A stretch of 64,000 nucleotides of DNA, taken from contig NZ_CP048437.1 of the NCBI RefSeq assembly GCF_010509575.1, forward strand, positions 1,426,001 to 1,490,000. Direction: 5' to 3'. This document shows positions 34,292-43,007 of the stretch, in pieces. How positions within the stretch are numbered: the stretch's first letter is position 1; each line of letters opens with the position of its first letter. Below the pieces are notes generated by a model. It saw nothing but the letters and a program-made list of their open reading frames with translations, was not told where the DNA came from and made no database searches. This DNA comes from Faecalibacterium duncaniae (GTDB lineage: Bacteria > Bacillota > Clostridia > Oscillospirales > Ruminococcaceae). Position numbers and translations under genes: made by a program.

Positions 34292-35638
34292 TCAGCGCTT
34301 GTTGCTCCTGCGCCAGATGTGCAGTTTTTCGGCTTCGGCGATCAGCTCGTCCCGGAAATCGGGGTGTGCCACGCTGATCAGTGCTTCTGCCTTTTCCCAG
34401 CTGGTCAGTCCCTTCAGGTTCACACAGCCGTACTCGGTGCACAGGTAGTGCACGTTTGCGCGGGTGTCGGTGACGATGCTGCCGTTTTCCAGGGTGGGAC
34501 GGATGCGGCTCTCCAGCTTGCCGGTCTTTTTATTCATAAAGGTAGAGGACAGGCAGATGAAGCTCTTGCCGCCGTTGGAAAGGTATGCGCCCAGAACAAA
34601 GTCCAGCTGACCACCTGCACCGGAAATGTGCTTGATGCCTGCGCTCTCCGCGTTCACCTGACCGAACAGGTCAATGTCCACCGCATTGTTGATGGAGATG
34701 AAGTTGTCGATGGCGGAGATGCTGCGGATGTCGTTGGTGTACTCCACGGGAGCGGCCATGCACTCCGGGTTGTCGTTCAGGTAATCATACATCTTCTGGG
34801 TGCCGGCACCAAAGGCATAGACCTGACGGCCCTTGTCCAGATTCTTGTGGCGGCCGGTGATCTTGCCTGCCTTTGCAATATCCACAAAGGCATCCACATA
34901 CATCTCGGTGTGCACGCCCAGATCCTTCAGGTCGCTCTGCGCGATCAGGTTGCCGATGGCGTTGGGCATACCGCCGATGCCCAGCTGCAGGCAGGCACCG
35001 TCGGGGATCTGCGGGACGATGAGGTTTGCCACCTTCAGATCGACCTCGGTGGCGGCACCGGCAGCGGCCATCTGGCCGATGGGCGGGTTGCTGCCCTCCA
35101 CAACACCGGCAACCTGGGAGATGTGCACCCAGTTCTCGGTGCCGCCCAGGCATTTGGGCATGTTCCGATTGACCTCAACGATGATCTTTTTGGCCTTATC
35201 GCAGACGGCACCCAGGTGGGAAGCACAGGGGCCAAAGTTAAAATAGCCGTGCTCGTCCATGGGGGTCACCTGGAACACCGCCACATCCACGGGGTCAGAG
35301 CTGTCGCGATAGTAGCGGGGCAGTTCAGAGTAGCGGATGGGGGAGTAGAAGGAGAAGCCCTGGGCAATGGCCTTGCGCTCAATGCCGCCCATGTGCCAGC
35401 TGTTCCAGGTCATGTGGGCAGCGGGATCCTCGATCTGGAAGATGGCGGGCACCCACATCAGGATGCCGCCGCGGAAGTTGACATCCTCCAGCTCGGGCAG
35501 ACGCTTTGCAATGGCAGCGTCCACTGCAACGGGGGTGTTCACAGCCCAGCCGTAATCCACCCAGTCGCCGCTTTTGACCAACGCGGCAGCCTGGTCAGCT
35601 GTCATTTTCTTCTGCGCATACAATTCCGTAAAATCCAT
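34292..35638 (-). CDS. but: Butyryl-CoA:acetate CoA-transferase
   Basis: The 448-residue enzyme exchanges CoA between butyryl-CoA and acetate, the last step of butyrate formation in most gut producers. Length and sequence ([37 protein letters not shown]) fit the Faecalibacterium/Roseburia Ptb-independent type. E245 in HTEMYVDA is probably the catalytic Glu that carries CoA. I chose ATG 35638 (GAGAGGATGG upstream); an open frame extends 38 codons further but crosses the promoter. It is transcribed away from coaD and the thl-crt-hbd-bcd-etfBA block and has a Rex-like site over its -10 box. Confidence 0.93.
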   Translation of the reverse strand: MDFTELYAQKKMTADQAAALVKSGDWVDYGWAVNTPVAVDAAIAKRLPELEDVNFRGGILMWVPAIFQIEDPAAHMTWNSWHMGGIERKAIAQGFSFYSPIRYSELPRYYRDSSDPVDVAVFQVTPMDEHGYFNFGPCASHLGAVCDKAKKIIVEVNRNMPKCLGGTENWVHISQVAGVVEGSNPPIGQMAAAGAATEVDLKVANLIVPQIPDGACLQLGIGGMPNAIGNLIAQSDLKDLGVHTEMYVDAFVDIAKAGKITGRHKNLDKGRQVYAFGAGTQKMYDYLNDNPECMAAPVEYTNDIRSISAIDNFISINNAVDIDLFGQVNAESAGIKHISGAGGQLDFVLGAYLSNGGKSFICLSSTFMNKKTGKLESRIRPTLENGSIVTDTRANVHYLCTEYGCVNLKGLTSWEKAEALISVAHPDFRDELIAEAEKLHIWRRSNKR

Positions 35639-35688
35639 TATAAACCATCCTCTCTTACAATAACATAAAGGAATTGTAAATTCCAACT

Positions 35689-35706
35689 TAGTTATATCAT
35701 TAACAA
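35689..35706. promoter_or_regulatory. Rex-like operator 1, over the but -10 box
   Basis: Reverse-strand TTGTTAATGATATAACTA matches the Firmicutes Rex consensus TTGTTAA-N4-TTAACAA at 12 of 14 positions. It overlaps the -10 hexamer of the but promoter, so an NADH-released repressor could control the transferase. Confidence 0.55.
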
Positions 35707-35719
35707 ACGGGAGAATCAA
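35691..35719 (-). promoter_or_regulatory. Sigma-A promoter of but
   Basis: On the reverse strand TTGATT (35714-35719) and TATAAC (35691-35696) are 17 bp apart, about 55 bp before the start codon. Confidence 0.7.
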
Positions 35720-35891
35720 TACTTTCCTAGCAAAAAACAGGGCTGGATGCAATATAACTAAAAATCTTAGCTTTTTGTAGAGATTCTTTGGTGCACAAAA
35801 AATAATTTTTATACAAAAAATACTTGATAAAATTTTGACGATGTGCTTTACTTATAGCGTAGCAGGATGCAGCGTGGCACTGCGGGTGGGA

Positions 35892-35909
35892 TTGTTTAAA
35901 AATTAACGA
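35892..35909. promoter_or_regulatory. Rex-like operator 2, on the coaD side of the spacer
   Basis: TTGTTTAAAAATTAACGA matches the Rex consensus at 12 of 14 defined positions. It lies about 100 bp before coaD and 200 bp from site 1. Confidence 0.5.
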
Positions 35910-36012
35910 TATACCGTAGCAGAAGAAAAGAACATCTTGCACAGCAAACTGGAAAGTGCTATCATGTCAGAACCAATGCGCTTTTCAAAGGCGCGCAAGG
36001 AGGACAAAACCG

Positions 36013-36516
36013 ATGGCAACTGCAGTTTACCCCGGGTCGTTCGATCCGGTCACACGAGGTCATCTCGATATCATCAAGCGCGCGGCAAAGATCAATGATC
36101 ACCTGATCGTGGCCGTGCTCATCAACAGTGCAAAGCACCCGTTGTTCACCGTGGAGGAGCGGGTGGCCCTGCTGCAGGAATGCTGCAAGGGTATCCCCAA
36201 TGTCACGGTGGAGAGCTTCGACGGCCTGACCGTGGAGTTCGCCAAGAAGCGCCACGCTTCGGTCATGGTGCGGGGCCTGCGGGCGGTAACGGATTTTGAA
36301 AACGAGATCCAGCTGGCGCAGACCAATCATGCGCTGATGCCCGGCATCGAGACCATGTTCCTTGCAACCAGCATCAAGTGGAGCTATCTTTCCTCTACCA
36401 TTGTAAAGGAAGCCGCCCGCTACGGCAGCAGCATCTCCAAGTTCGTTACTCCGAATGTGGAAGCCGCCGTGGAGCAGAAGATGGCCGAGCTGCGCAGCAG
36501 GGGAGAGAACGTCTGA
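36013..36516 (+). CDS. coaD: Pantetheine-phosphate adenylyltransferase
   Basis: The 167-residue enzyme joins 4'-phosphopantetheine to AMP, the penultimate step of CoA synthesis. The nucleotidyltransferase motif is [16 protein letters not shown] (TxGH), and [13 protein letters not shown] matches the second conserved motif. ATG 36013 follows AAGGAGGAC. It lies between the transferase gene and thl; coaE is also in this window (60338), so two CoA steps neighbour CoA-dependent metabolism, perhaps by chance. Confidence 0.95.
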   Translation: MATAVYPGSFDPVTRGHLDIIKRAAKINDHLIVAVLINSAKHPLFTVEERVALLQECCKGIPNVTVESFDGLTVEFAKKRHASVMVRGLRAVTDFENEIQLAQTNHALMPGIETMFLATSIKWSYLSSTIVKEAARYGSSISKFVTPNVEAAVEQKMAELRSRGENV

Positions 36517-36535
36517 CCCCCATTCCTTATGCAAG

Positions 36536-36552
36536 AAACGCTTCGGCGTTTT
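36536..36552 (+). terminator. Short UUCG-loop terminator after coaD
   Basis: Stem AAACGC-TTCG-GCGTTTT, six pairs with a stable tetraloop, then four T residues. It may be leaky. Confidence 0.55.
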
Positions 36553-36604
36553 GATAAAACAGTCTTTCTTAAATCACAACATACACAATCAGGAGGCTAT
36601 TCAC

Positions 36605-37819
36605 ATGAAAAAGATCGTTATCGCATCTGCATGCCGTACCGCCATTGGTAAGTTCGGTGGCACCCTTGCCAACGTCCCCGCTGCTGAGCTGGGCTCCATC
36701 GTCATCAAGGAGGCTCTGAACCGCGCAAACGTCAAGCCTGAGCAGGTCGATCATGTTTACATGGGCTGTGTGATCCAGGCTGGTCTGGGCCAGAACGTTG
36801 CCCGTCAGGCTTCCCTGAAGGCTGGCCTGCCCATCGAGACCCCCGCTGTCACCGTCAACGTGGTCTGCGGTTCCGGTCTGAACTGCGTGAACATGGCTGC
36901 TCAGATGATCGAGGCAGGCGATGCTGATATCGTGGTCGCAGGCGGCATGGAGAACATGGACATGGCTCCCTTTGCAATGATGAAGGGCCGTTACGGCTAC
37001 CGCATGGGCGCTCCCATGGGCAAGAGCGAGCTGGTCGATACCATGGTCAACGATGCTCTGTGGGATGCCACCGGCTTCAACAAGCATATGGGCATGACCG
37101 CTGAGAACGTCTGCACCAACGAGACCTTCCAGAAGAAGTACGGCTACAGCCCCATCACCCGCGAGATGCTGGATGAGTTCTCCTACAACAGCCAGGTCAA
37201 GGCCGACAAGGCCATCAAGGACGGCGCTTTCAAGGACGAGATCGTTCCTGTTGTCATCAAGGGCAAGAAGGGCGACACCGTGTTCGATACCGATGAAGGC
37301 CCCCGTCTGACCCCGGTTGAGAAGCTGGCAACCCTGAAGCCCGCTTTCACCAAGGACGGCATCGTGACCGCAGGCAACTCTTCCGCCATCAACGACGGCG
37401 CTGCTGCTCTGGTCATTATGAGCGAAGAAAAGGCCAAGGAGCTGGGCGTTGAGCCTCTGGCAACCTGGGTCGCTGGCGCTCTGGCTGGTGTTGAGCCTGA
37501 GGTCATGGGTCTGGGCCCCATCGCTGCCACCAAGAAGGTCATGGCTAAGACCGGCCTGACCGTTGCCGATATGGACCTGATCGAGGCAAACGAGGCATTT
37601 GCTGCGCAGTCTGTGGCTGTCAGCCAGGCTCTGAACTTCGATATGAGCAAGGTGAACGTCAACGGCGGCGCCATCGCTCTGGGCCACCCGGTCGGCGCTT
37701 CCGGCGCTCGTATCCTGGTCACTCTGCTGTACGCTATGAAGCACCGTGGTGCTCACAAGGGCCTGGCTACCCTGTGCATCGGCGGCGGCATGGGCTGCGC
37801 TACCATCGTTGAGATGTAA
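36605..37819 (+). CDS. thl: Acetyl-CoA acetyltransferase (thiolase)
   Basis: The 404-residue thiolase condenses two acetyl-CoA to acetoacetyl-CoA, the first step to butyrate. Nucleophile C88 is in [10 protein letters not shown], the active-site His in [14 protein letters not shown] and the second Cys in [12 protein letters not shown] 36605 follows AGGAGG. Ala and Val codons favour GCT/GTT/GTC more than in flanking genes, a sign of high expression. A strong hairpin separates it from crt. Confidence 0.95.
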   Translation: MKKIVIASACRTAIGKFGGTLANVPAAELGSIVIKEALNRANVKPEQVDHVYMGCVIQAGLGQNVARQASLKAGLPIETPAVTVNVVCGSGLNCVNMAAQMIEAGDADIVVAGGMENMDMAPFAMMKGRYGYRMGAPMGKSELVDTMVNDALWDATGFNKHMGMTAENVCTNETFQKKYGYSPITREMLDEFSYNSQVKADKAIKDGAFKDEIVPVVIKGKKGDTVFDTDEGPRLTPVEKLATLKPAFTKDGIVTAGNSSAINDGAAALVIMSEEKAKELGVEPLATWVAGALAGVEPEVMGLGPIAATKKVMAKTGLTVADMDLIEANEAFAAQSVAVSQALNFDMSKVNVNGGAIALGHPVGASGARILVTLLYAMKHRGAHKGLATLCIGGGMGCATIVEM

Positions 37820-37846
37820 GCTCCCCCTTTGGAATTGAATTGAACG

Positions 37847-37901
37847 ACAGCCCGCGCCCCGGCTCAGACCGGAGACTCTGCCGGGGCGCGGGAGCTGTTT
37901 T
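37847..37901 (+). terminator. Strong intergenic hairpin between thl and crt
   Basis: A perfect 13-bp GC-rich stem CCCGCGCCCCGGC/GCCGGGGCGCGGG with a 16-base loop is followed by AGCTGTTTTG. The short T-tract suggests partial termination or an RNA-processing barrier inside the butyrate operon. Confidence 0.6.
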
Positions 37902-37935
37902 GAAACACTGAGAATCTGAATTGGAGGTTTTCACA

Positions 37936-38721
37936 ATGGCTTTTGTAAAAACCGAGGTGCAGGGCGCTGTCGAGATCATCACCATCGACCGTCCCAAGGC
38001 ACTGAATGCCCTGAACCCCGAGGTTCTGGCAGACCTGAAGGCAGCTTTTGAGGCTGTCGATCAGGAGACCATCCGTTGCATCGTCCTGACCGGCGAAGGC
38101 GACAAGAGCTTCGTTGCAGGCGCTGATATCGGCTCCATGAGCACCATGACCAAGGCAGAGGGCGAGGCCTTCGGCAAGCTGGGCAATGACGTGTTCCTGA
38201 TGATCGAGAGCTTCCCCATCCCCGTCATTGCAGCCGTCAACGGCTTTGCACTGGGCGGCGGCAATGAGCTGGCCATGAGTTGCGACATCCGCATCTGCTC
38301 TGACAACGCCGTGTTTGGTCAGCCCGAAGTTGGTCTGGGCATCACCCCGGGCTTCGGCGGCACCCAGCGTCTGGCACGTCTGGTCGGCATGGGCATGGCA
38401 AAGCAGCTGGTCTACTCTGCCCTGAACATCAAGGCAGACGAGGCTTACCGCATTGGTCTGGTCAACGCCGTGTATCCGCAGGCTGAACTGATGGAGAACG
38501 TGCTGAAGCTGGCCGGCAAGATCGCCAAGAACGCTCCCATTGCAGTGCGCAACTGCAAGAAGGCCATCAACAATGGCATCAGCCTGCCCATTGAGAAGGC
38601 TGTGGAAGTTGAGGAGAAGCTGTTCGGCGCTTGCTTCGAGACCCACGATCAGCAGGAGGGCATGGCCTGCTTCCTGAGCCGTGAGAAACCGAAGCCCAAG
38701 GCAGTGTTCACCAACAACTAA
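37936..38721 (+). CDS. crt: Short-chain enoyl-CoA hydratase (crotonase)
   Basis: The 261-residue enzyme dehydrates 3-hydroxybutyryl-CoA to crotonyl-CoA. The oxyanion-hole segment is AGADIGSM, and FALGGGNELAMSCD and PEVGLGITPGFGGTQRL hold the catalytic glutamates. ATG 37936 follows TTGGAGG. It is the second gene of the butyrate block and precedes hbd by 39 bp. Confidence 0.95.
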   Translation: MAFVKTEVQGAVEIITIDRPKALNALNPEVLADLKAAFEAVDQETIRCIVLTGEGDKSFVAGADIGSMSTMTKAEGEAFGKLGNDVFLMIESFPIPVIAAVNGFALGGGNELAMSCDIRICSDNAVFGQPEVGLGITPGFGGTQRLARLVGMGMAKQLVYSALNIKADEAYRIGLVNAVYPQAELMENVLKLAGKIAKNAPIAVRNCKKAINNGISLPIEKAVEVEEKLFGACFETHDQQEGMACFLSREKPKPKAVFTNN

Positions 38722-38760
38722 TCCATTACATAATTTTTGATATTAAAGGAGAGATTTCCT

Positions 38761-39633
38761 ATGAAGATCGGTGTTATCGGCGCTGGTACTATGGGCCAGG
38801 GCATCGCAAAGGCATTTGCACAGGTTGAGGGCAACACCGTTGCTCTGTGCGACATCAAGCAGGAGTGGGCTGAGAACGGCCTGGCAAAGATCAAGAAGGG
38901 CTACGAGAAGCTGGTTGCTAAGGGCAAGATTCCCCAGGAAAAGGCTGACGCGATCGTTGCAGCCATCACTCCGGGCCTGAAGGAAAATCTGTGCGCAGAC
39001 TGCGACCTGATCGTTGAGGCTGCTTTTGAGGATATGAAGGTCAAGCAGACCACTTTCGGCGAGCTGGATAAGATCTGCAAGCCCGAGTGCATCTTCGCTT
39101 CCAACACCTCCTCTCTGTCCATCACCGAGATCGGCAAGGGCCTGAGCCGTCCTCTGGTCGGTATGCACTTCTTCAACCCCGCTGACCGCATGAAGCTGAT
39201 CGAGGTCATCGCCGGCTGCAACACCCCCGCAGAGACTGTTGAGAAGATCAAGGAGATCTCCGTTGCCATCGGCAAGAACCCTGTTCAGGTCAACGAGGCT
39301 GCAGGCTTTGTGGTCAACCGCATCCTGATCCCCATGATCAATGAGGCTGCCTTCATCAAGATGGAGGGCGTTTCCGATATCGCAGGCATCGACACCGCTA
39401 TGAAGCTGGGTGCCAACCACCCCATGGGACCCCTGGAGCTGGGCGACTTCATCGGCCTGGATATCTGCCTGGCCATCATGGATGTCCTGTACCATGAGAC
39501 CGGCGACAGCAAGTATCGCGCCTGCCCGCTGATCCGCAAGATGGTCCGCGGCGGCAACCTGGGTTGCAAGACCGGCAAGGGCTTCTACGTTTACAACGCA
39601 GACCGCACCAAGACCCCTGTTGACCAGCTGTAA
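38761..39633 (+). CDS. hbd: 3-hydroxybutyryl-CoA dehydrogenase
   Basis: The 290-residue enzyme reduces acetoacetyl-CoA to 3-hydroxybutyryl-CoA. The Rossmann motif VIGAGTMGQGIAKAF is at the N-terminus; MHFFNPADRMKLIEVI holds the catalytic His, and NHPMGPLELGDFIGLD is in the helical C-terminal domain. ATG 38761 follows AAAGGAGAG. It acts between Thl and Crt in the pathway. Confidence 0.95.
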   Translation: MKIGVIGAGTMGQGIAKAFAQVEGNTVALCDIKQEWAENGLAKIKKGYEKLVAKGKIPQEKADAIVAAITPGLKENLCADCDLIVEAAFEDMKVKQTTFGELDKICKPECIFASNTSSLSITEIGKGLSRPLVGMHFFNPADRMKLIEVIAGCNTPAETVEKIKEISVAIGKNPVQVNEAAGFVVNRILIPMINEAAFIKMEGVSDIAGIDTAMKLGANHPMGPLELGDFIGLDICLAIMDVLYHETGDSKYRACPLIRKMVRGGNLGCKTGKGFYVYNADRTKTPVDQL

Positions 39634-39649
39634 TTTCTGATAAACATTT

Positions 39650-39687
39650 CTCCCGGCCGTGGGGAAAGCGGTCGGGAGGAATTTGTT
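39650..39687 (+). terminator. Intergenic hairpin between hbd and bcd
   Basis: Stem CTCCCGGCCG/CGGTCGGGAG followed by GAATTTGTTTG. A weak or partial terminator, or a stabilising hairpin, within the butyrate block. Confidence 0.45.
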
Positions 39688-39752
39688 TGCAACCGGGAAG
39701 GGGAGAACCCCGGCCCCGGGAGATAAAAAACACCCGTTAGGAGGATATAGCG

Positions 39753-40922
39753 ATGGATTTTACTCTGTCCAAGCAGCAGCAGATGGTGCAGAAGATGTAC
39801 CGCGAGTTTGCTGAAAACGAAGTCAAGCCCCTGGCTAAGAAGGTTGATGCAGAAGAGTACTTCCCCAAAGAGACCGTCGAGAAGATGGGCAAGCTGGGCA
39901 TGATGGGCATTTACTTCCCCACCTCTGTCGGCGGTGCAGGCGGCGATGTGCTGTCCTACGTCATGGCAGTGGAGGAGCTGAGCAAGGTCTGTGGCACCAC
40001 CGGTGTCATCGTCTCCGCTCACACCAGCCTGTGTGCTGCTCCTATTTATGAGAACGGCACCCCCGAGCAGAAGGCAAAGTACCTGCCCAAGCTGTGCAGC
40101 GGCGAGTGGCTGGGCGCTTTCGGCCTGACCGAGCCGGGCGCTGGTACCGATGCACAGGGTCAGCAGACTATTGCCAAGGAAGAGGATGACTGCTGGGTTC
40201 TGAATGGCTCCAAGATCTTCATCACCAACGCCGGTTTTGCTGATGTCTTTATCGTCATCGCTGTCACCGACCGCGTTCTGGATAAGAAGGGCCGTCCCAC
40301 CAAGCTGTGCTCTGCCTTCATCGTTGAGCGCACCGATCCGGGCTTCTCCGTCGGCAAGGCTGAGGATAAGATGGGTATCCGTGGTTCTTCCACCTGCGAG
40401 CTGATCTTCGAGGATTGCCGTATCCCGAAGGATCGTATGCTGGGCGTGCGCGGCAAGGGCTTCCAGCTGGCCATGGCTACCCTGGACGGCGGCCGTATCG
40501 GCATCGCTTCTCAGGCTCTGGGCATTGCCGAGGGCGCTCTGGAGGAGACCGTTGCCTACGTCAAGGAGCGCAAGCAGTTTGGCCGCAGCATCTCCGCATT
40601 CCAGAACACCCAGTTCGAGCTGGCTGAGATGAAGGCCCGCGTTGAGGCTGCCAAGTATCTGGTCTACGCTGCCGCTCTGAAGAAGCAGCAGGCCATGGAT
40701 GGCGCAAAGGTCCGTTACAGCGTGGAGGCTGCTCAGGCTAAGCTGATCGCAGCCCGCACCGCAAGCGATGTGACCCGCCGTTGCCTGCAGCTGTTCGGCG
40801 GTTACGGCTACACTCGTGACTACCCCATCGAGCGCATGATGCGTGATGCCAAGATCACTGAGATCTACGAGGGCACCAGCGAAGTGCAGATGATGGTCAT
40901 TTCCGGCGCTCTGCTGAAGTAA
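39753..40922 (+). CDS. bcd: Butyryl-CoA dehydrogenase
   Basis: The 389-residue FAD acyl-CoA dehydrogenase reduces crotonyl-CoA to butyryl-CoA. The flavin/substrate segment FGLTEPGAGTDA is present, and the C-terminal IYEGTSEVQMMV holds the catalytic Glu typical of short-chain members. GGAGG precedes the ATG. With EtfB/EtfA next to it, it probably forms an electron-bifurcating complex that also reduces ferredoxin. Confidence 0.95.
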   Translation: MDFTLSKQQQMVQKMYREFAENEVKPLAKKVDAEEYFPKETVEKMGKLGMMGIYFPTSVGGAGGDVLSYVMAVEELSKVCGTTGVIVSAHTSLCAAPIYENGTPEQKAKYLPKLCSGEWLGAFGLTEPGAGTDAQGQQTIAKEEDDCWVLNGSKIFITNAGFADVFIVIAVTDRVLDKKGRPTKLCSAFIVERTDPGFSVGKAEDKMGIRGSSTCELIFEDCRIPKDRMLGVRGKGFQLAMATLDGGRIGIASQALGIAEGALEETVAYVKERKQFGRSISAFQNTQFELAEMKARVEAAKYLVYAAALKKQQAMDGAKVRYSVEAAQAKLIAARTASDVTRRCLQLFGGYGYTRDYPIERMMRDAKITEIYEGTSEVQMMVISGALLK

Positions 40923-40939
40923 GGGAGGTAAGATTTACA

Positions 40940-41734
40940 ATGAAAGCAATTGTTTGTGTAAAGCAGGTTCCTGATACCTCCGGCAAAGTCGCCGTCAAGG
41001 CAGACGGTACTCTGGATCGTGCCTCTATGGCCACCATCACCAACCCCGATGACCTGAACGCTCTGGAGGCAGCTCTGAAGCTCAAGGACGCTACCGGCTG
41101 CGAAGTCGTTGTCATCACCATGGGTCCTCCTCCGGCCGAGGGAATGCTGCGTGAGCTGCTGGCCCGCGGCGCGGACAAGGCTGTTCTGGTCTCCGGTCGT
41201 GAGTTCGGCGGTTCCGATACCTTTGCAACCAGCCAGATCCTGGCTGCTGCTGTCAATAAGATCGGCGTTGGCCCCGAGGACGTTGTGTTCTGCGGCCGTC
41301 AGGCAATCGATGGCGATACCGCACAGGTCGGCCCCCAGATCGCTGAAAAGCTGCATCTGCCCCAGGTCACCTATGTGGCTGACATCCAGAAGGATGGCAA
41401 CACCCTGACCGTGAAGCGTATGCTGGAAGACGGCTACATGATGGTCAAGGTGCAGACTCCCTGCCTGCTGACCTGCATCAAGGAGCTGAACCAGCCCCGT
41501 TACATGAGCGTCAATGGCATCTTTACCTGCTACGACAAGCCCATGGAAGTGTTCGATTACAACGCTCTGAAGGATGATCCGCTGATCGAGGTCGATACCA
41601 TCGGTCTGAAGGGTTCTCCGACGAACGTCTTTAAGTCCTTCACTCCTCCGCAGAAGGGCGCAGGCACCATGCTGACTGGCGACGACACCGCCGCACAGCT
41701 GGCAGGTATCCTGGCCAAGAAGCACCTGATCTGA
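40940..41734 (+). CDS. etfB: Electron transfer flavoprotein beta subunit
   Basis: The 264-residue subunit begins MKAIVCVKQVPDTSGKVAV and contains GRQAIDGDTAQVGPQIAE, typical of EtfB. In butyrate producers this subunit binds the bifurcating FAD that takes electrons from NADH. It starts 17 bp after bcd with AGGGAGG and precedes etfA by 21 bp. Confidence 0.95.
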   Translation: MKAIVCVKQVPDTSGKVAVKADGTLDRASMATITNPDDLNALEAALKLKDATGCEVVVITMGPPPAEGMLRELLARGADKAVLVSGREFGGSDTFATSQILAAAVNKIGVGPEDVVFCGRQAIDGDTAQVGPQIAEKLHLPQVTYVADIQKDGNTLTVKRMLEDGYMMVKVQTPCLLTCIKELNQPRYMSVNGIFTCYDKPMEVFDYNALKDDPLIEVDTIGLKGSPTNVFKSFTPPQKGAGTMLTGDDTAAQLAGILAKKHLI

Positions 41735-41755
41735 TGAAAGGAGCATAGGATTACA

Positions 41756-42850
41756 ATGGCTGATTTTAACGAGTACAAGGGCGTTTGGGTCTTTTGTGAG
41801 CAGCGCCAGGGCAAACTGATGCCCACCGATTTCGAGCTGGTCAGCGAGGCCCGCAAGCTGGCCGATGAGCTGAACTGCGAAGTCACCGGCCTGCTGCTGG
41901 GCGATAACGTGGACGGCATTGCCAAGGAGCTGGGTGGCTATGGCGCTGATAAGGTCATGGTCTGCGACAGCCCCCTGCTGAAGGATTACACCACGGACGC
42001 ATACGCCAAGGTCGTCTGCGACATGGTCAACGAGTACAAGCCCGAGGTCCTGCTGATCGGTGCCACCAACATTGGCCGCGATCTGGGCCCCCGCTGCGCA
42101 GCCCGCCTGCACACCGGCCTGACCGCTGATGCTACCCATCTGGATATCGACACTGCAAAGTACATCGACTTCCTGAAGGAGAGCTCCACCATTGACCTGT
42201 CCAAGCAGAAGTTCGATATGGAAGACCGCAACCTGAAGATGACCCGTCCCGCATTCGGCGGCCATCTGATGGCTACCATCATCTGCCCCCGCTTCCGTCC
42301 TCAGATGTCCACCGTGCGCCCCGGCGTTATGAAGAAGGCTCCCTTCGATCAGGCCAAGGCAGATGCCTGCCAGATCGTGAAGCCCGCTTTCGAGCTGTCC
42401 GCTGCCGACATCAAGACCGAGGTCCTGAGCGTCGAGAAGGCTGCTGAGAAGCTGGTCGATCTGATCGGTGCCGATGTCATCGTCTCCGTTGGCCGCGGCA
42501 TCAGCAAGGATGTCAACAAGGGCATCGAGCTGGCTGAGCAGCTGGCTGCTGCACTGGGCGGCGGCGTTGTGGGTGCTTCCCGTGCCGTTACCGATGCAGG
42601 CTGGATGACCGCTGACCATCAGGTCGGTCAGACCGGTAAGACGGTCCACCCCAAGATCTATGTTGCTCTGGGCATTTCCGGTGCCATCCAGCACACCGCT
42701 GGTATGCAGGATTCCGAGTGCATCATCGCTGTCAACAAGAACGAGAGCGCACCCATCTTCGGTGTTGCTGACTACGGCATCGTGGGCGATCTGTTCAAGG
42801 TCGTTCCCGAGCTGATCAAGCAGATCGAGGCTGCCAAGGCTGCTGAATAA
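41756..42850 (+). CDS. etfA: Electron transfer flavoprotein alpha subunit
   Basis: The 364-residue subunit has the N-terminal domain (DFNEYKGVWVFCEQRQGK) and the C-terminal FAD-binding segment SVGRGISKDVNKGIELAEQL and VVGASRAVTDAGWM, GISGAIQHTAGM. It passes electrons between Bcd, NADH and ferredoxin. Last gene of the block, followed by a strong terminator. Confidence 0.95.
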   Translation: MADFNEYKGVWVFCEQRQGKLMPTDFELVSEARKLADELNCEVTGLLLGDNVDGIAKELGGYGADKVMVCDSPLLKDYTTDAYAKVVCDMVNEYKPEVLLIGATNIGRDLGPRCAARLHTGLTADATHLDIDTAKYIDFLKESSTIDLSKQKFDMEDRNLKMTRPAFGGHLMATIICPRFRPQMSTVRPGVMKKAPFDQAKADACQIVKPAFELSAADIKTEVLSVEKAAEKLVDLIGADVIVSVGRGISKDVNKGIELAEQLAAALGGGVVGASRAVTDAGWMTADHQVGQTGKTVHPKIYVALGISGAIQHTAGMQDSECIIAVNKNESAPIFGVADYGIVGDLFKVVPELIKQIEAAKAAE

Positions 42851-42885
42851 GCACCTGATTTTCCCTGAACCCTGATTGTGATAAG

Positions 42886-42922
42886 GCCGCCGCGCAGTGG
42901 AAACGCTGTGCGGCGGCTTTTT
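42886..42922 (+). terminator. Terminator of the butyrate operon
   Basis: Stem GCCGCCGCGCAG/CTGTGCGGCGGC (one G-U) followed by five T residues. Confidence 0.9.
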
Positions 42923-43007
42923 GCATCCCCGGAAAATCGCTTCGTTCTATCCTGCCTGTTCCCGGAATAAAATGACACCAAGAGCGGACAGGAAAGGAGC
43001 GCGTACC

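Larger units (their letters stand above)
35639..36012. other. AT-rich divergent spacer between but and coaD with two Rex-like sites
   Basis: This 374-bp spacer is clearly AT-rich compared with the coding DNA. It carries the but promoter, two 18-bp matches to the Rex consensus and a 15-bp inverted repeat GGAATT-N3-AATTCC (35670-35684, in the but leader). The coaD promoter could not be fixed; TTGATA and TTTACT (35824-35852) are a weak possibility. No open frame of note. Confidence 0.5.
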
